Source: Bacteroidales bacterium
GTDB lineage: Bacteria; Bacteroidota; Bacteroidia; Bacteroidales; UBA932
DNA: 37,077 nt
Assembly (NCBI GenBank): GCA_017549145.1
Contig: JAFYVM010000007.1
Location: forward strand, 1-37,077
Direction of reading: 5' to 3'
The position numbers were made by a program, and so were the translations under genes. Positions within the stretch are counted from its first letter, which is position 1. Each line of letters begins with the position of its first letter. This document shows, piece by piece, positions 1-9,524 of the stretch. A model generated the notes under the pieces. That model did not search any database. It was not told the DNA's origin and worked only from the letters and a program-made list of their open reading frames with translations.

Positions 1-1
1 G

Positions 2-1744
2 GGACATGATTTCAGACCGGAGTATCGTCGTATCCGTACAATCATTGATGACATAGGCTATTCACCGATCATTGCTCTTACTGCAACAGCGACTCCAAAG
101 GTCCAAAGTGATATTCTGAAGAATCTCGGTATGCCGGATGCTACCGTCTTCAAGTCATCATTCAACCGCTCGAATCTTTATTATGAGGTGAGGGATAAGT
201 CAGACCCTAAGCGCGATATCATTAAATTCATACGTCAGAATCCTGGTAAGTCGGGTATCATCTACTGCCTTAGCCGTAAGAAGGTTGAGGAGCTGGCGGA
301 GCTTTTGAATATCAATGGTATCAAGGCGGCACCTTACCATGCTGGTCTGGATGCAAAGACACGTGCAGACAATCAGGATGCCTTCCTTATGGAGGAGGTT
401 GATGTGATTGTGGCAACTATTGCATTCGGAATGGGTATTGATAAGCCGGATGTGCGTTTTGTCATCCACTATGATATCCCTAAGAGTATTGAGGGATATT
501 ACCAGGAGACAGGCCGCGCAGGTCGTGACGGTCAGGAAGGACAGTGTATTACATTCTATAGTTATAAGGATATCCAGAAACTGGAGAAGTTCATGCAGGG
601 CAAGCCGATTGCCGAGCAGGAAATCGGTAAACAGCTCCTCATGGAAACAGTGGCGTATGCAGAGTCAAATGCATGTCGTCGTAAGCTCCTTTTGAACTAC
701 TTCGGCGAGGCTTATCATGTTGAGAATTGCGGCGCATGTGATAACTGTCTGCACCCTAAGAAACAGTTCGACGGCCGTGAGGAGATGGCTCTTGTGATTG
801 AGCTTATTCAGGCTCTTCCTGAAAGATTTAAGATGGAGCATCTGTCTAACATTCTTGTGGGCGAGATGAACTCTATCATCAAGTCGTATCATCATGACCG
901 ACTTGAACTCTTTGGAGCAGGTAAGGAGCATACGGTGAAGTTCTGGAATGCTGTGATTCACCAGGGACTTATTGCAAAACTTCTCTTCAAGGATATTGAA
1001 GCTTATGGTCTGTTGTCTGTGACAGATGCAGGTAAGGCATTTCTGGAGAACCCATATCAGTTGATGTTGACTGAGGATAGAGAGTTTGTTGAGGGAGATG
1101 ATGATGACGATGATGCACCAATCGGCGCAGCTGTCCGTGGTGGCGGTGGAGGAGATGAACAGCTCCTTTCAATGTTGAAGGATCTTCGTAAGGATTTAGG
1201 TCGCAGACTCAAACTTCAGCCGTGGGTAATATTCTCTGATCCTTCGTTGGAGGATATGTCTATAATGTATCCTGTTACAGTTGAAGAACTTAAGAATTGT
1301 CAGGGAGTAGGAGAGGGCAAGGCTAGAAAGTTCGGAAAGGAGTTCCTTGCACTGATTGCAAAGTATGTTGAGGAGAACGAAATCGTCCGTCCTGATGACT
1401 TCGTTGTCAAGTCTATCGTAAATAAGTCTGCCAATAAGGTATATATCATCCAGAATATCGACCGTAAGATGCCTCTTGATGACATCGCTTCTGCAAAGGG
1501 GCTTGAGATGGAGGAACTTATGGATGAGATTGAAGGCATCGTCATGTCTGGTACAAAGCTCAATCTTGATTATTATATTGAGCAGACCCTTGACGAGGAT
1601 GTGATAGAGGAAATCTATGACTACTTCATGGAAGAGGCAGAGTCTGATTCACTTGTGGATGCAATGAAAGACCTTTCATCGGACTATGATGAAATGGAGG
1701 TGCGTCTTGTACGTGTGAAGTTCCTTTGTGAGGTGGCTAACTAG
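2..1744 (+). CDS. recQ: ATP-dependent DNA helicase RecQ (5' truncated by window edge)
   Basis: Superfamily 2 3'-5' DNA helicase of recombination and repair. The reading frame is already open at base 2 and starts with GHDFRPEYR and then ALTATATPKV, the RecQ signatures of helicase motifs II-III, so the start codon and Walker A/DEAH motifs lie outside the window. Motif V/VI follows (VATIAFGMGIDKPDVRFVIH, then QETGRAGRDG). The RQC zinc site is visible as a cysteine, then CGACDNC. An acidic/Gly linker (six Asp, then a Gly run) precedes an HRDC domain (ending in KNCQGVGEGKARKFG). The tail of about 130 residues beyond HRDC is acidic and helical, as in other Bacteroidetes RecQ proteins. The first ATG in frame (131) is internal, not a start. 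Its stop overlaps that of the convergent dacB gene. Confidence 0.95.
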   Translation, partial: GHDFRPEYRRIRTIIDDIGYSPIIALTATATPKVQSDILKNLGMPDATVFKSSFNRSNLYYEVRDKSDPKRDIIKFIRQNPGKSGIIYCLSRKKVEELAELLNINGIKAAPYHAGLDAKTRADNQDAFLMEEVDVIVATIAFGMGIDKPDVRFVIHYDIPKSIEGYYQETGRAGRDGQEGQCITFYSYKDIQKLEKFMQGKPIAEQEIGKQLLMETVAYAESNACRRKLLLNYFGEAYHVENCGACDNCLHPKKQFDGREEMALVIELIQALPERFKMEHLSNILVGEMNSIIKSYHHDRLELFGAGKEHTVKFWNAVIHQGLIAKLLFKDIEAYGLLSVTDAGKAFLENPYQLMLTEDREFVEGDDDDDDAPIGAAVRGGGGGDEQLLSMLKDLRKDLGRRLKLQPWVIFSDPSLEDMSIMYPVTVEELKNCQGVGEGKARKFGKEFLALIAKYVEENEIVRPDDFVVKSIVNKSANKVYIIQNIDRKMPLDDIASAKGLEMEELMDEIEGIVMSGTKLNLDYYIEQTLDEDVIEEIYDYFMEEAESDSLVDAMKDLSSDYDEMEVRLVRVKFLCEVAN

Positions 1745-3240
1745 TTGTTTTCTGCAATAGTTGCCATAAGTTTGTCAAGTAGCTGTCTTACCTTCCATGA
1801 TGGGGCAGTGCAGTTTCCTGTAAGAATAGAGAATATGATGGTCTTTCCGTCAGGTGTGCTCGGGAGGACGTATCCGCTGTAGCATCTGATTCCGTTCATC
1901 GAGCCGCTCTTGGCTTTGATTCTGGTCTTGAGCTCATCCGGGTAGCTTCTCATGTTGAATTGTAGAGTGCCGTTGCCTCCAGGACTTGGTAGTCCATAGA
2001 CAAAATCTTTGTATGCTGGAGAAGCCATCATGGCTTTGAGGAAACTGCATAGAAAATCTGCACTCACGTAGTTTTGTCTTGAGAGTCCGCTTCCGTCATC
2101 GACATGGAGGCTCTTTGTGTCAAGCCCCATCTTCTTCAATACATTATTCAATGCAGTGCGTGATACCTCATAATCAGTGCTGCCGTGGAGTTCTTTTCCA
2201 AGGGTTCTGAGCAGGGTCTCTGCAAAGAGGTTGTTGCTGACATGGTTGGTCGAGAGTGCGATTCTTTTCAGATTTGGAGATTTTGTGCTGCCGATGATTG
2301 TAATGTCTTCATCTTTAGCACCTCTCCACTCGTTCTTGAGTCTGAAGTCTGCAGCTCCTTTTGTGCATGATATACCTTTCCCGTCTAGGTACTTTTCAAA
2401 GTATACTGCGCAGGTGTACTCAGGGAATTTATTGCTGAAGTCAACTCGTTTCTTGCTTTTGTCAATAGCGAAGGTTCCTCTTACTGCACCGACAGGGGCG
2501 AATTCGCTTGTGTACATATAAGTCTCATCTCCTGTCCCTGCCTTGCCGGTTGTTGCCTCGTTGCGGATTGTCATCCATGGAGTCTTAGGGTAGCTTGCGT
2601 TAAGCTCGATAGGTTCTCCAAGTTCTTTTCCTGGCAATATATGATATGAGAGCATGTTCTCATAAAACATAAGTCCTGTCACTCCGGTTCCATAGTATGT
2701 GCCTATGTCCTGCCATGACCAGCTGGTTTCTTCAACCTCTCCTTCCACCCATCTTCCGTCTCCGATGATGTGTCCGTCAATCTTTTTGATGCCTGCGCCT
2801 TTGATTAACTTTTCCCACTGAGCAAATGTTGAGTTGATGTTGGTTGCGATGCTGTCAATGGAGCCTATTGTCGGGTCTCCACCTCCTATTATATATAGGT
2901 TGCCTTTAAGTACTCCATCCTCAATGTTTCCCGAGTAGCCGATCTTGGTTTCATAGGAGTAGTCGCTGCCCAATGTGTGAAGAGCTGCTCCAGTGGTGAT
3001 AAGCTTCATGTTTGATGCAGGAACCAGCATCGTCTTGGCATTATGCTGTGCTATTGTCTGGCCGTCTTCTGTGCGGATGCATACGCCCAAAAGGGACTGC
3101 GAAAATGCAGGGTCAGAGGCGATCGTGCTTAACGCAGAGGCGACGTCAAGAGGCTTGTTTGCAGTGTCCTGTGCCTGCGCTGGAATATAAAGTACAACTG
3201 AAAGTACAATAGAAAGTATAAAAGTGCGAATAATGCTCAT
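1741..3240 (-). CDS. dacB: D-alanyl-D-alanine carboxypeptidase/endopeptidase, PBP4/DacB type (peptidase S13)
   Basis: Low-molecular-weight penicillin-binding protein that trims or cuts peptidoglycan peptides in the periplasm. The predicted 499-aa protein starts with a signal peptide (about residues 1-24, cleavage near AQAQ-D). All three active-site motifs are present: SxxK at S76-K79 (SNMK), SxN at S335-N337 (SNN), and KSG at 444-446 (KTG equivalent). The long insertion between SxxK and SxN is characteristic of the S13 family. The ORF stays open upstream to 3402, but that extension runs through the galE promoter and leader and has no signal-like start; the ATG at 3240 directly precedes the signal peptide and is chosen. 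The gene converges on recQ with overlapping stops and is divergent from galE. Confidence 0.93.
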   Translation of the reverse strand: MSIIRTFILSIVLSVVLYIPAQAQDTANKPLDVASALSTIASDPAFSQSLLGVCIRTEDGQTIAQHNAKTMLVPASNMKLITTGAALHTLGSDYSYETKIGYSGNIEDGVLKGNLYIIGGGDPTIGSIDSIATNINSTFAQWEKLIKGAGIKKIDGHIIGDGRWVEGEVEETSWSWQDIGTYYGTGVTGLMFYENMLSYHILPGKELGEPIELNASYPKTPWMTIRNEATTGKAGTGDETYMYTSEFAPVGAVRGTFAIDKSKKRVDFSNKFPEYTCAVYFEKYLDGKGISCTKGAADFRLKNEWRGAKDEDITIIGSTKSPNLKRIALSTNHVSNNLFAETLLRTLGKELHGSTDYEVSRTALNNVLKKMGLDTKSLHVDDGSGLSRQNYVSADFLCSFLKAMMASPAYKDFVYGLPSPGGNGTLQFNMRSYPDELKTRIKAKSGSMNGIRCYSGYVLPSTPDGKTIIFSILTGNCTAPSWKVRQLLDKLMATIAENN

Positions 3241-3288
3241 ATTTGTCTTATTTGTGGTCAATCTGCTCGCGAAAATAATAAAAAATAC

Positions 3289-3296
3289 TAAATTTG
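3289..3296 (+). promoter_or_regulatory. Bacteroidetes -7 box upstream of galE
   Basis: TAAATTTG matches the TAnnTTTG -7 consensus of the Bacteroidetes primary sigma factor. It lies in the divergent dacB-galE gap. No good -33 TTTG is visible at 19-21 bp upstream, so the call is partial. It would give a leader of about 50 nt before the galE ATG. Confidence 0.5.
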
Positions 3297-3320
3297 CAGG
3301 TTGGAAAAAACTACAAGTGC

Positions 3321-3344
3321 AACTACAACTACAACTATAACTAA
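3321..3344 (+). repeat. Imperfect AACTAC hexamer repeat in galE leader
   Basis: Four consecutive hexamers, AACTAC, AACTAC, AACTAT and AACTAA, are followed by TATAACT and then the ATG at 3352. The stretch lacks G and should be unstructured. It has no Shine-Dalgarno sequence. It may act as an A-rich, open translation initiation region, or be a slippage-prone tract; the function is inferred. Confidence 0.6.
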
Positions 3345-3351
3345 TATAACT

Positions 3352-4389
3352 ATGGCAAAAAAAGTTTTGGTTTCCGGCGGTGCTGGTTACATTGGCAGCC
3401 ATGTAACTGTCGAGCTTATGGCAGCAGGCTACGAAGTAGTCGTTGCAGACAACCTTTCAAACTGTGACATGACAGGTTTTGAAGGAGTTAAGAAAATCAC
3501 TGGAAGAGAGGATATTCCTTTCTATCAGATTGATTGCTGTGATTATCAGGCAGTCGAGGATCTCTTCAAGAAAGAGAAGATCGACGCAGTAATTCACTTC
3601 GCTGCATTCAAGGCAGTAGGTGAGTCAGTGGCTGAGCCAATCATGTACTACCGCAACAACTTGGTATCATTCCTTAACATTCTTGAGGTTGCCAAGAATC
3701 AGGGAGGTTGCAACGTTCTCTTCTCTTCTTCTGCAACAGTTTACGGTGAGGCTGAGGTTCTTCCTGTTACTGAGCAGACTCCACGTCTCCCTGCAACTTC
3801 TCCATACGGAAACACAAAGCAGATGTGCGAGGATATTCTTCGTGACGTAGTTTTTGCTACTGCATCTACAGAGGGTGTGATCAAGGGTATCGCTCTTCGT
3901 TACTTCAACCCTATCGGAGCACATCCATCAGCTCTTATCGGTGAGCTTCCACGTGGCGTTCCAAACAACCTTGTACCTTTCGTTACTCAGACAGCTATCG
4001 GAAAGCGCGAGTGCTTGAGCATCTTCGGTAAGGATTATCCTACAGAGGATGGAACATGTATGCGTGACTATATCGATGTAGTTGACCTTGCTAAGGCACA
4101 CGTTGCTGCTGTTTCAAGAATGGTTGACGGTAAGATGAAAGAGGGCTACGAGATCTTCAACGTAGGTACTGGCCGTCCTGTTTCAGTTTACGAGTTGGTA
4201 ACTGCATTCGAGAAGGTGAACAATGTTAAGCTTAACTACAAATTCGTAGATCGTCGTCCAGGTGATGTTATGGCTATCTGGGCTGATACAACTCTTGCAA
4301 ACGAAGAACTTGGCTGGAAGGCAGAGAGAACAATTGAGGAGACTCTCGCTGCAGCTTGGGCTTGGGAGTGCAGACTTGCTGGAAAATAG
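3352..4389 (+). CDS. galE: UDP-glucose 4-epimerase (extended SDR)
   Basis: Interconverts UDP-Glc and UDP-Gal (some homologues also UDP-GlcNAc/GalNAc) in the Leloir pathway, cytoplasmic. The 345-aa protein has the usual GalE length. Visible motifs: NAD-binding GGAGYIGS at 9-16, catalytic serine in SSSATVYG (S127), and catalytic YxxxK as Y152-K156 (YGNTK). RYFNPIGAH and the C-terminal RRPGD region are typical of GalE. A TTG at 3301 is in frame, but it lies in the repeat-rich leader; MAKKVLVSGG at 3352 is the natural beginning. It ends 36 bp before the susC start with no terminator seen, so read-through into the PUL is possible. Whether it is functionally part of the PUL or a housekeeping neighbour cannot be decided here. 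Confidence 0.95.
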   Translation: MAKKVLVSGGAGYIGSHVTVELMAAGYEVVVADNLSNCDMTGFEGVKKITGREDIPFYQIDCCDYQAVEDLFKKEKIDAVIHFAAFKAVGESVAEPIMYYRNNLVSFLNILEVAKNQGGCNVLFSSSATVYGEAEVLPVTEQTPRLPATSPYGNTKQMCEDILRDVVFATASTEGVIKGIALRYFNPIGAHPSALIGELPRGVPNNLVPFVTQTAIGKRECLSIFGKDYPTEDGTCMRDYIDVVDLAKAHVAAVSRMVDGKMKEGYEIFNVGTGRPVSVYELVTAFEKVNNVKLNYKFVDRRPGDVMAIWADTTLANEELGWKAERTIEETLAAAWAWECRLAGK

Positions 4390-4425
4390 TATTCCACTAT
4401 TTATATAACCTTATTAAACACAAAT

Positions 4426-7400
4426 ATGAAAGTACAAAAATTTTGTCAGATGCTTCTGACTTTCGCATGCATGCTTTTGTCTATCAATGCATTTGCACAG
4501 CAGGTGAAAGGAGTCGTTGTTGACGAGGCGGGGCAGCCAGTTACTGGAGCCTTCGTTCTTCAGAAGGGTACCTCTAACGGTACCGTGACCAACGTTGATG
4601 GTCAGTTTAATCTTGACGTTCCTTCTGACGCAGTTCTTGAGGTATCTTGCCTAGGATACGTAACTCAGGAAGTTGCAGTTGCAGGAAAGTCTTTGTTGAA
4701 TGTAGTCCTTGCTGAGGATACAGAGCTTCTTGAGGAAGTTGTTGTAGTCGGTTATGGTACTACTAAGAAGGAGAACCTTACCGGAGCCGTTTCGGTGGTT
4801 TCTTCAGATGCGATTTCAAATCGTTCGCGTTCAAACCTTGGACAGATTCTTCAGGGAGCCGTTCCTGGTATGACAGTTACAACTTCTTCAGGTCAGCCTG
4901 GTGAGGGTGTTAGCTTGAATATCCGTGGATGGAACTCAATCAACTCAGGTTCACCACTCGTATTGGTGGATGGTGTTGTAGGTTCTCTTGATAGAGTTAA
5001 CCCTAACGATGTTGAGAGTATCTCAGTTTTGAAGGATGCATCTTCAGCAGCCGTTTATGGTGCACAGGCAGCTTTCGGAGTTGTACTCGTGACCACAAAG
5101 TCTGGTAATGAGAATGATGGTCGTGCAAGCATCAACTATAGCGGCCGTTGGGGTTTCACTGCTCCTACTACAAGAACTGACTGGGAGACACGCGGTTATG
5201 ATGCTGCTTATGTTACTAACCTTTTCATGAACGCGTACCAGGGTCAGAATCAGATCAAATACGGCGAAGATGATATGTATCAGTTGTATATCCGTCGTGA
5301 TGATGTGGTCGAGAATCCTGAAAGACCTTGGGTTATGATGGACCAGAGCATGGGACGTAACACTTATAAGTACTATGCTAACACAGACTGGTGGCATTAC
5401 TTCTTCAATGATATCAAGCCTACTCAGAGCCACGATATCTCTTTCCGCGGTGGTACAAAGAGAATCAAGTATTACCTCTCTGGAAACTATAGCAAGGAGC
5501 AGGGTATCTACAAGCAGATTCCGGATATCCACAACAGATATAATCTTCGTGCACGTATCTCATTCGATGCGACAAAGTGGTTGAATATCAGCAATAACGC
5601 AGCTTACTATTCTACTACTTATACTTATCCGGGTGCGACTGACCCAGAGAGTACTTTCTACGTTCTTACAGCTGGTTACTTCCCACACATTACTCCAATT
5701 ACTCCTGATGGAAACTATTTCTATAAGGATGACTTCGGAGCTGGTGGACAGGACTATGTTGCAATTCTTAACAACGAGAACTACAAGAATCGCAAGAGAA
5801 CAAACAACTTCACTAATACAACTGAGGTAACAATCAAGCCTATCAAGCAGTTGGAGATTAAGGCTAACTACACTTACTCTTCTAACAACTACTCTTCTAT
5901 GCATCGTCACGTAAATCTTACATTTGCTGACGTGATTCCAGGCCAGACATTTACTCTTACAACAGGAAATGGTGAGGATAAGCTAACAGAGCAGGTACAG
6001 ACTACTGATGTTCACTCTGTGAATGCATTCGCAACATATACAGATACATTCAAGGACGCACATAACCTCAAGGTGATGGTTGGTACAAACTATGAGACAT
6101 ACTATCACAAGAAACTCTCTGTTACTGGTTATGATCTTCTTTCACAGGAGCTTAACGATATGAACCTTGTCAGCGGTAATGAGGAAGGTGTTAAGCGTAT
6201 CGAGAGCTCAGGTGGACAGTCTGCTTACGCATTGCTTGGTTTCTTCGGTCGTGTCAACTATGACTACAAGGGCAAGTATCTTGCTGAGATCAGTGGACGC
6301 TATGATGGAACATCACGTTTCCCTAAGGGTCAGCGTTTCGGTATCTTCCCTTCATTCTCTCTTGGTTGGAGAATTTCTGAGGAAGATTTCTATACTCCTG
6401 TAAAGGACGTTATGAACGATGCTAAGATCAGATTCTCTTATGGTAGCCTCGGTAATCAGCAGGTCGGATATTATGACTATATCCGTTCAGTTTCATTGAG
6501 CACTCAGAGCTATCTTTTCGGTGGTGGAAAGTCATCTACAGCTACCTATGGAGCTCCAGTTGCTTCTTCATTGACTTGGGAGACTGTAAATCAGATGAAC
6601 CTTGGTCTTGACCTTGCTTTCTTCAATAATAAACTTACATTCTCTGGTGAGGCTTACATCCGTGACACTAAGAACATGCTTACAACAGGTAAGGCACTTC
6701 CTTCAGTCTATGGTGCATCAGCTCCTAAGACAAACAATGCTGACCTCCGTACTAAGGGTTATGAGCTCATGCTTACTTACAAGGATCAGTTCATGCTTCT
6801 CGGTAAGCCGTTTGCATACAACGTGACAGCAACATTCAATGACTTTGTTGGCCACATCACTAGATTCCACAATCCTGAGAACGAGCTTACTACATATTAT
6901 GAAGGTATGAAGTATGGTGAGATCTGGGGTTATACTACAGACGGATTCTTTGCTACAGATGAGGAAGCTAAGAGCTACGCAGTAGACCAGTCACCAGTAA
7001 ACTCTATTATCTATGCTTCAACTGGTGAGAACTTTGGCCTTCGCGCTGGTGACTTGAAGTATGTTGATGTAGATGGTGATGGTGTTATCGGAAAGGGTAC
7101 TAACACTCTTGATAACCCTGGTGACCGTAAGGTAATCGGTAACTCGCAGCCACGTTATCAGTATGGTGCAACAGTAGGATTCAACTGGGCAGGCCTTGAT
7201 TTCTCACTCTTTATCCAGGGTATTGGCCGTCAGGACTGGTATCCAGGTGCTGATGCCCGTTACTTCTGGGGACTTTACGCTCGTCCATTCTCTTCTTGGA
7301 TCCAGAAGGACTTCCTTGAGAGATGCTGGTCAGAGGAGAACCCTGATGCATACTTCCCACGTCCACGTGCATATATCGCAATGAAGGATGGTCGTGCTCT

Positions 7401-7665
7401 TGCAACAGTTAATGATAGATATCTTCAGAATATTGGCTACTGCCGTTTGAAGAATGTTACTGTAGGTTATACACTTCCTAAGAAGTGGACAGATGCCGTG
7501 AAGATGGAGTCTGTTCGCGTATACTTCTCAGGTGAGAACCTTGGTTACCTTGCTCCTGGCCTCCATAGTGAGTACATGGACCCAGAAATGGCTATGGTTG
7601 GTGGCAAGTGCCATATCTATCCTTGGCAGAAGACATTCATGTTCGGTGTTGATATTAACTTCTAA
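4426..7665 (+). CDS. SusC/RagA-family TonB-linked outer-membrane glycan transporter
   Basis: TonB-dependent beta-barrel that imports oligosaccharides together with its SusD lid. The 1079-aa protein has a signal peptide (1-25, ends NAFAQ-Q), a carboxypeptidase-regulatory-like beta-sandwich (about 27-100, VKGVVVDEAG...), and the SusC signature with the TonB box region (EEVVVVGYGTTKKENLTGAV, about 104-123). The plug follows, with LNIRGWNSINSGSPLVLVDG and SISVLKDASSAAVYG, and then the barrel, ending in an aromatic C-terminal beta strand (FMFGVDINF). No STN domain precedes the plug, so coupling to an anti-sigma factor is not indicated. It is the first PUL gene and sits 10 bp before susD. Confidence 0.95.
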   Translation: MKVQKFCQMLLTFACMLLSINAFAQQVKGVVVDEAGQPVTGAFVLQKGTSNGTVTNVDGQFNLDVPSDAVLEVSCLGYVTQEVAVAGKSLLNVVLAEDTELLEEVVVVGYGTTKKENLTGAVSVVSSDAISNRSRSNLGQILQGAVPGMTVTTSSGQPGEGVSLNIRGWNSINSGSPLVLVDGVVGSLDRVNPNDVESISVLKDASSAAVYGAQAAFGVVLVTTKSGNENDGRASINYSGRWGFTAPTTRTDWETRGYDAAYVTNLFMNAYQGQNQIKYGEDDMYQLYIRRDDVVENPERPWVMMDQSMGRNTYKYYANTDWWHYFFNDIKPTQSHDISFRGGTKRIKYYLSGNYSKEQGIYKQIPDIHNRYNLRARISFDATKWLNISNNAAYYSTTYTYPGATDPESTFYVLTAGYFPHITPITPDGNYFYKDDFGAGGQDYVAILNNENYKNRKRTNNFTNTTEVTIKPIKQLEIKANYTYSSNNYSSMHRHVNLTFADVIPGQTFTLTTGNGEDKLTEQVQTTDVHSVNAFATYTDTFKDAHNLKVMVGTNYETYYHKKLSVTGYDLLSQELNDMNLVSGNEEGVKRIESSGGQSAYALLGFFGRVNYDYKGKYLAEISGRYDGTSRFPKGQRFGIFPSFSLGWRISEEDFYTPVKDVMNDAKIRFSYGSLGNQQVGYYDYIRSVSLSTQSYLFGGGKSSTATYGAPVASSLTWETVNQMNLGLDLAFFNNKLTFSGEAYIRDTKNMLTTGKALPSVYGASAPKTNNADLRTKGYELMLTYKDQFMLLGKPFAYNVTATFNDFVGHITRFHNPENELTTYYEGMKYGEIWGYTTDGFFATDEEAKSYAVDQSPVNSIIYASTGENFGLRAGDLKYVDVDGDGVIGKGTNTLDNPGDRKVIGNSQPRYQYGATVGFNWAGLDFSLFIQGIGRQDWYPGADARYFWGLYARPFSSWIQKDFLERCWSEENPDAYFPRPRAYIAMKDGRALATVNDRYLQNIGYCRLKNVTVGYTLPKKWTDAVKMESVRVYFSGENLGYLAPGLHSEYMDPEMAMVGGKCHIYPWQKTFMFGVDINF

Positions 7666-7675
7666 TGAATAATAT

Positions 7676-9496
7676 ATGAAAGCCACAATAAAATATTTTG
7701 GTACTTTATTGACTGCTTCGCTGTTGTTCGCTTCATGTGAGGGATTCTTGGATAGATTCCCACAGGATAAACTCTCTCCTGAGACTTTCCTTGCGAACGA
7801 GACAGAGATGCAGACATATACAAACTCGTATTATACGATGTTCAAGGGCGCCGGTGACTTATATAATGAGTTCAGCGACGTCGTGATTGGAACAGATCTC
7901 AGCAAGGAATTGTGGGGTGGTCGTACAATCACTTCTGGTGAGGGTTCATGGTCATGGACTACTCTTCGTAAACTCAACACTTTCATTGAGTACTCTGGTA
8001 ACTGTAAGGATGAGGCAGTTCGTAATCAGTACATTGCTCTTACGCGTTTCTTCCGTGCATACTTCTATTTTGAGAAAGTGAAGGCATTTGGAGACGTTCC
8101 TTGGTATGACCATACCCTTGGTTCTGAAGATCCAGAGCTTAACAGACCACGAGATAACCGTGATTTCGTTATGCAGAGGATGATCGAGGATATCGATTAC
8201 GCTATCGAATGGCTCCCAGAGACTAAGTCTGATTACCGTGTGACAAAGTGGACTGCTCTTGCATTCAAGTCGCGTTTCTGCCTCTATGAGGGAACATTCC
8301 GTAAGTATCATGAGGGTAAAGAGACTCTAAAGACTCTTCCTGCTGATGCACAGCCTTATACATATTATCTTTCTCAGGCTGCTGATGCTGCTGATAAGTT
8401 CATGACTGGAAGCGGATATACACTTTACACTACTGGTGATCCTAACACAAGCTATCTTGAGCTTTTCAACAAACACAGTGTTACTGAGGGTCCTAACAAG
8501 GAGGTTATTCTTGCTAGAAACTATGATATCCAGTATGGTGTAGTTCATAGTGCAAATGCTTCTTATCAGAGTGCAACACTTGGACGTCCGGGTCTTACTC
8601 GTAAGCTTGTTGCAAGCTACCTTATGAAGGACGGTAGCCGCTTTACTGACAAGGCTGGTTGGGAGACCATGACATTCATGCAGGAGACTAAGGATCGTGA
8701 TCCGCGTCTTGCTCAGAGCATCAGAACTCCAGGTTATTGCAGAGTTGGTGAAACAACTCCAGTTGCTCCACTGCTTAACTATACTGTGACAGGTTATGCT
8801 CCTATCAAGTATTTGACAAGTGCTGCAGATGACACATATCAGACAGCATATGTTGACATGCCGATCTTCCGTGCTGCTGAGGTTTATTTGAACTATGCTG
8901 AGGCAAAGGCAGAGCTTGGTACTATCAATCAGGCAGATCTTGACCGTTCAATCAATCTTATCAGATCACGTGTTGGCATGCCAGCTCTTAATCTTGCTGC
9001 AGCAAATGCAGATCCAGACGAGTATCTTCTTCATAAGCACTATGGATATCCTCAGGTAGCTGTTAAGAATACTAATAACGTAGGTGTGATTCTTGAGATC
9101 CGTCGTGAGAGAACAATCGAGCTTCTCCAGGAGGGATTCCGTTACTACGACGTTATCCGCTGGGCTGAGGGTGCAACATTTGAGACTCCACTTCAGGGTA
9201 TGTATTTCCCTGGTGAGGGTACTTATGACCTCAACGAGGATGGAACTCCAGATGTTACTCTTTACCTTGGCGATTCTGCTCCAGCAGGTGCTGCAGCTCT
9301 TGCTTATAAGATCAATGATGGTCTCAAGCTCACTGAGGCAACTAAGGGTTGTGTCGAGTTCCATAGAGATACTCGTCCAGGTTGGAAATGGGATGAAGTT
9401 AAGGACTACTACTATCCGATCCCAGTAGGAGACAGAAACCTTACAGGTGGCGCTCTTACTCAGAACCCAGGTTGGAATGACGGTCTTTCTTTCTAA
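7676..9496 (+). CDS. SusD/RagB-family outer-membrane glycan-binding lipoprotein
   Basis: Surface lipoprotein that closes over the SusC pore and binds the glycan. The 606-aa protein has an SPII signal with cysteine at residue 21 (LFASC), then the SusD-typical GFLDRFPQDKLSPETF. The TPR-like helical core shows the family hallmarks ALTRFFRAYFYF, DVPWYDH, RAAEVYLNYAEAKAELG, and near the C-terminus REERTIEL-like text (RRERTIELLQEGFRYYDVIRWAEG). It ends with YYYPIP and LTQNPGW, the usual SusD terminus. Paired with susC in the order expected for a PUL. The glycan specificity cannot be read from the sequence. Confidence 0.95.
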   Translation: MKATIKYFGTLLTASLLFASCEGFLDRFPQDKLSPETFLANETEMQTYTNSYYTMFKGAGDLYNEFSDVVIGTDLSKELWGGRTITSGEGSWSWTTLRKLNTFIEYSGNCKDEAVRNQYIALTRFFRAYFYFEKVKAFGDVPWYDHTLGSEDPELNRPRDNRDFVMQRMIEDIDYAIEWLPETKSDYRVTKWTALAFKSRFCLYEGTFRKYHEGKETLKTLPADAQPYTYYLSQAADAADKFMTGSGYTLYTTGDPNTSYLELFNKHSVTEGPNKEVILARNYDIQYGVVHSANASYQSATLGRPGLTRKLVASYLMKDGSRFTDKAGWETMTFMQETKDRDPRLAQSIRTPGYCRVGETTPVAPLLNYTVTGYAPIKYLTSAADDTYQTAYVDMPIFRAAEVYLNYAEAKAELGTINQADLDRSINLIRSRVGMPALNLAAANADPDEYLLHKHYGYPQVAVKNTNNVGVILEIRRERTIELLQEGFRYYDVIRWAEGATFETPLQGMYFPGEGTYDLNEDGTPDVTLYLGDSAPAGAAALAYKINDGLKLTEATKGCVEFHRDTRPGWKWDEVKDYYYPIPVGDRNLTGGALTQNPGWNDGLSF

Positions 9497-9524
9497 AGAA
9501 TACAATTTAAAATACTAAATACAA

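Noticed and set aside
3301-3351. TTG start for galE
   Set aside because: The extra residues are a Thr-rich translation of the hexamer repeat; MAKKVLVSGG is the normal GalE beginning.
3241-3402. 54-residue N-terminal extension of the DacB ORF
   Set aside because: It runs antisense through the galE leader and -7 box, is Cys/Ser-rich from repeat DNA, and would bury the obvious signal peptide that begins at 3240.
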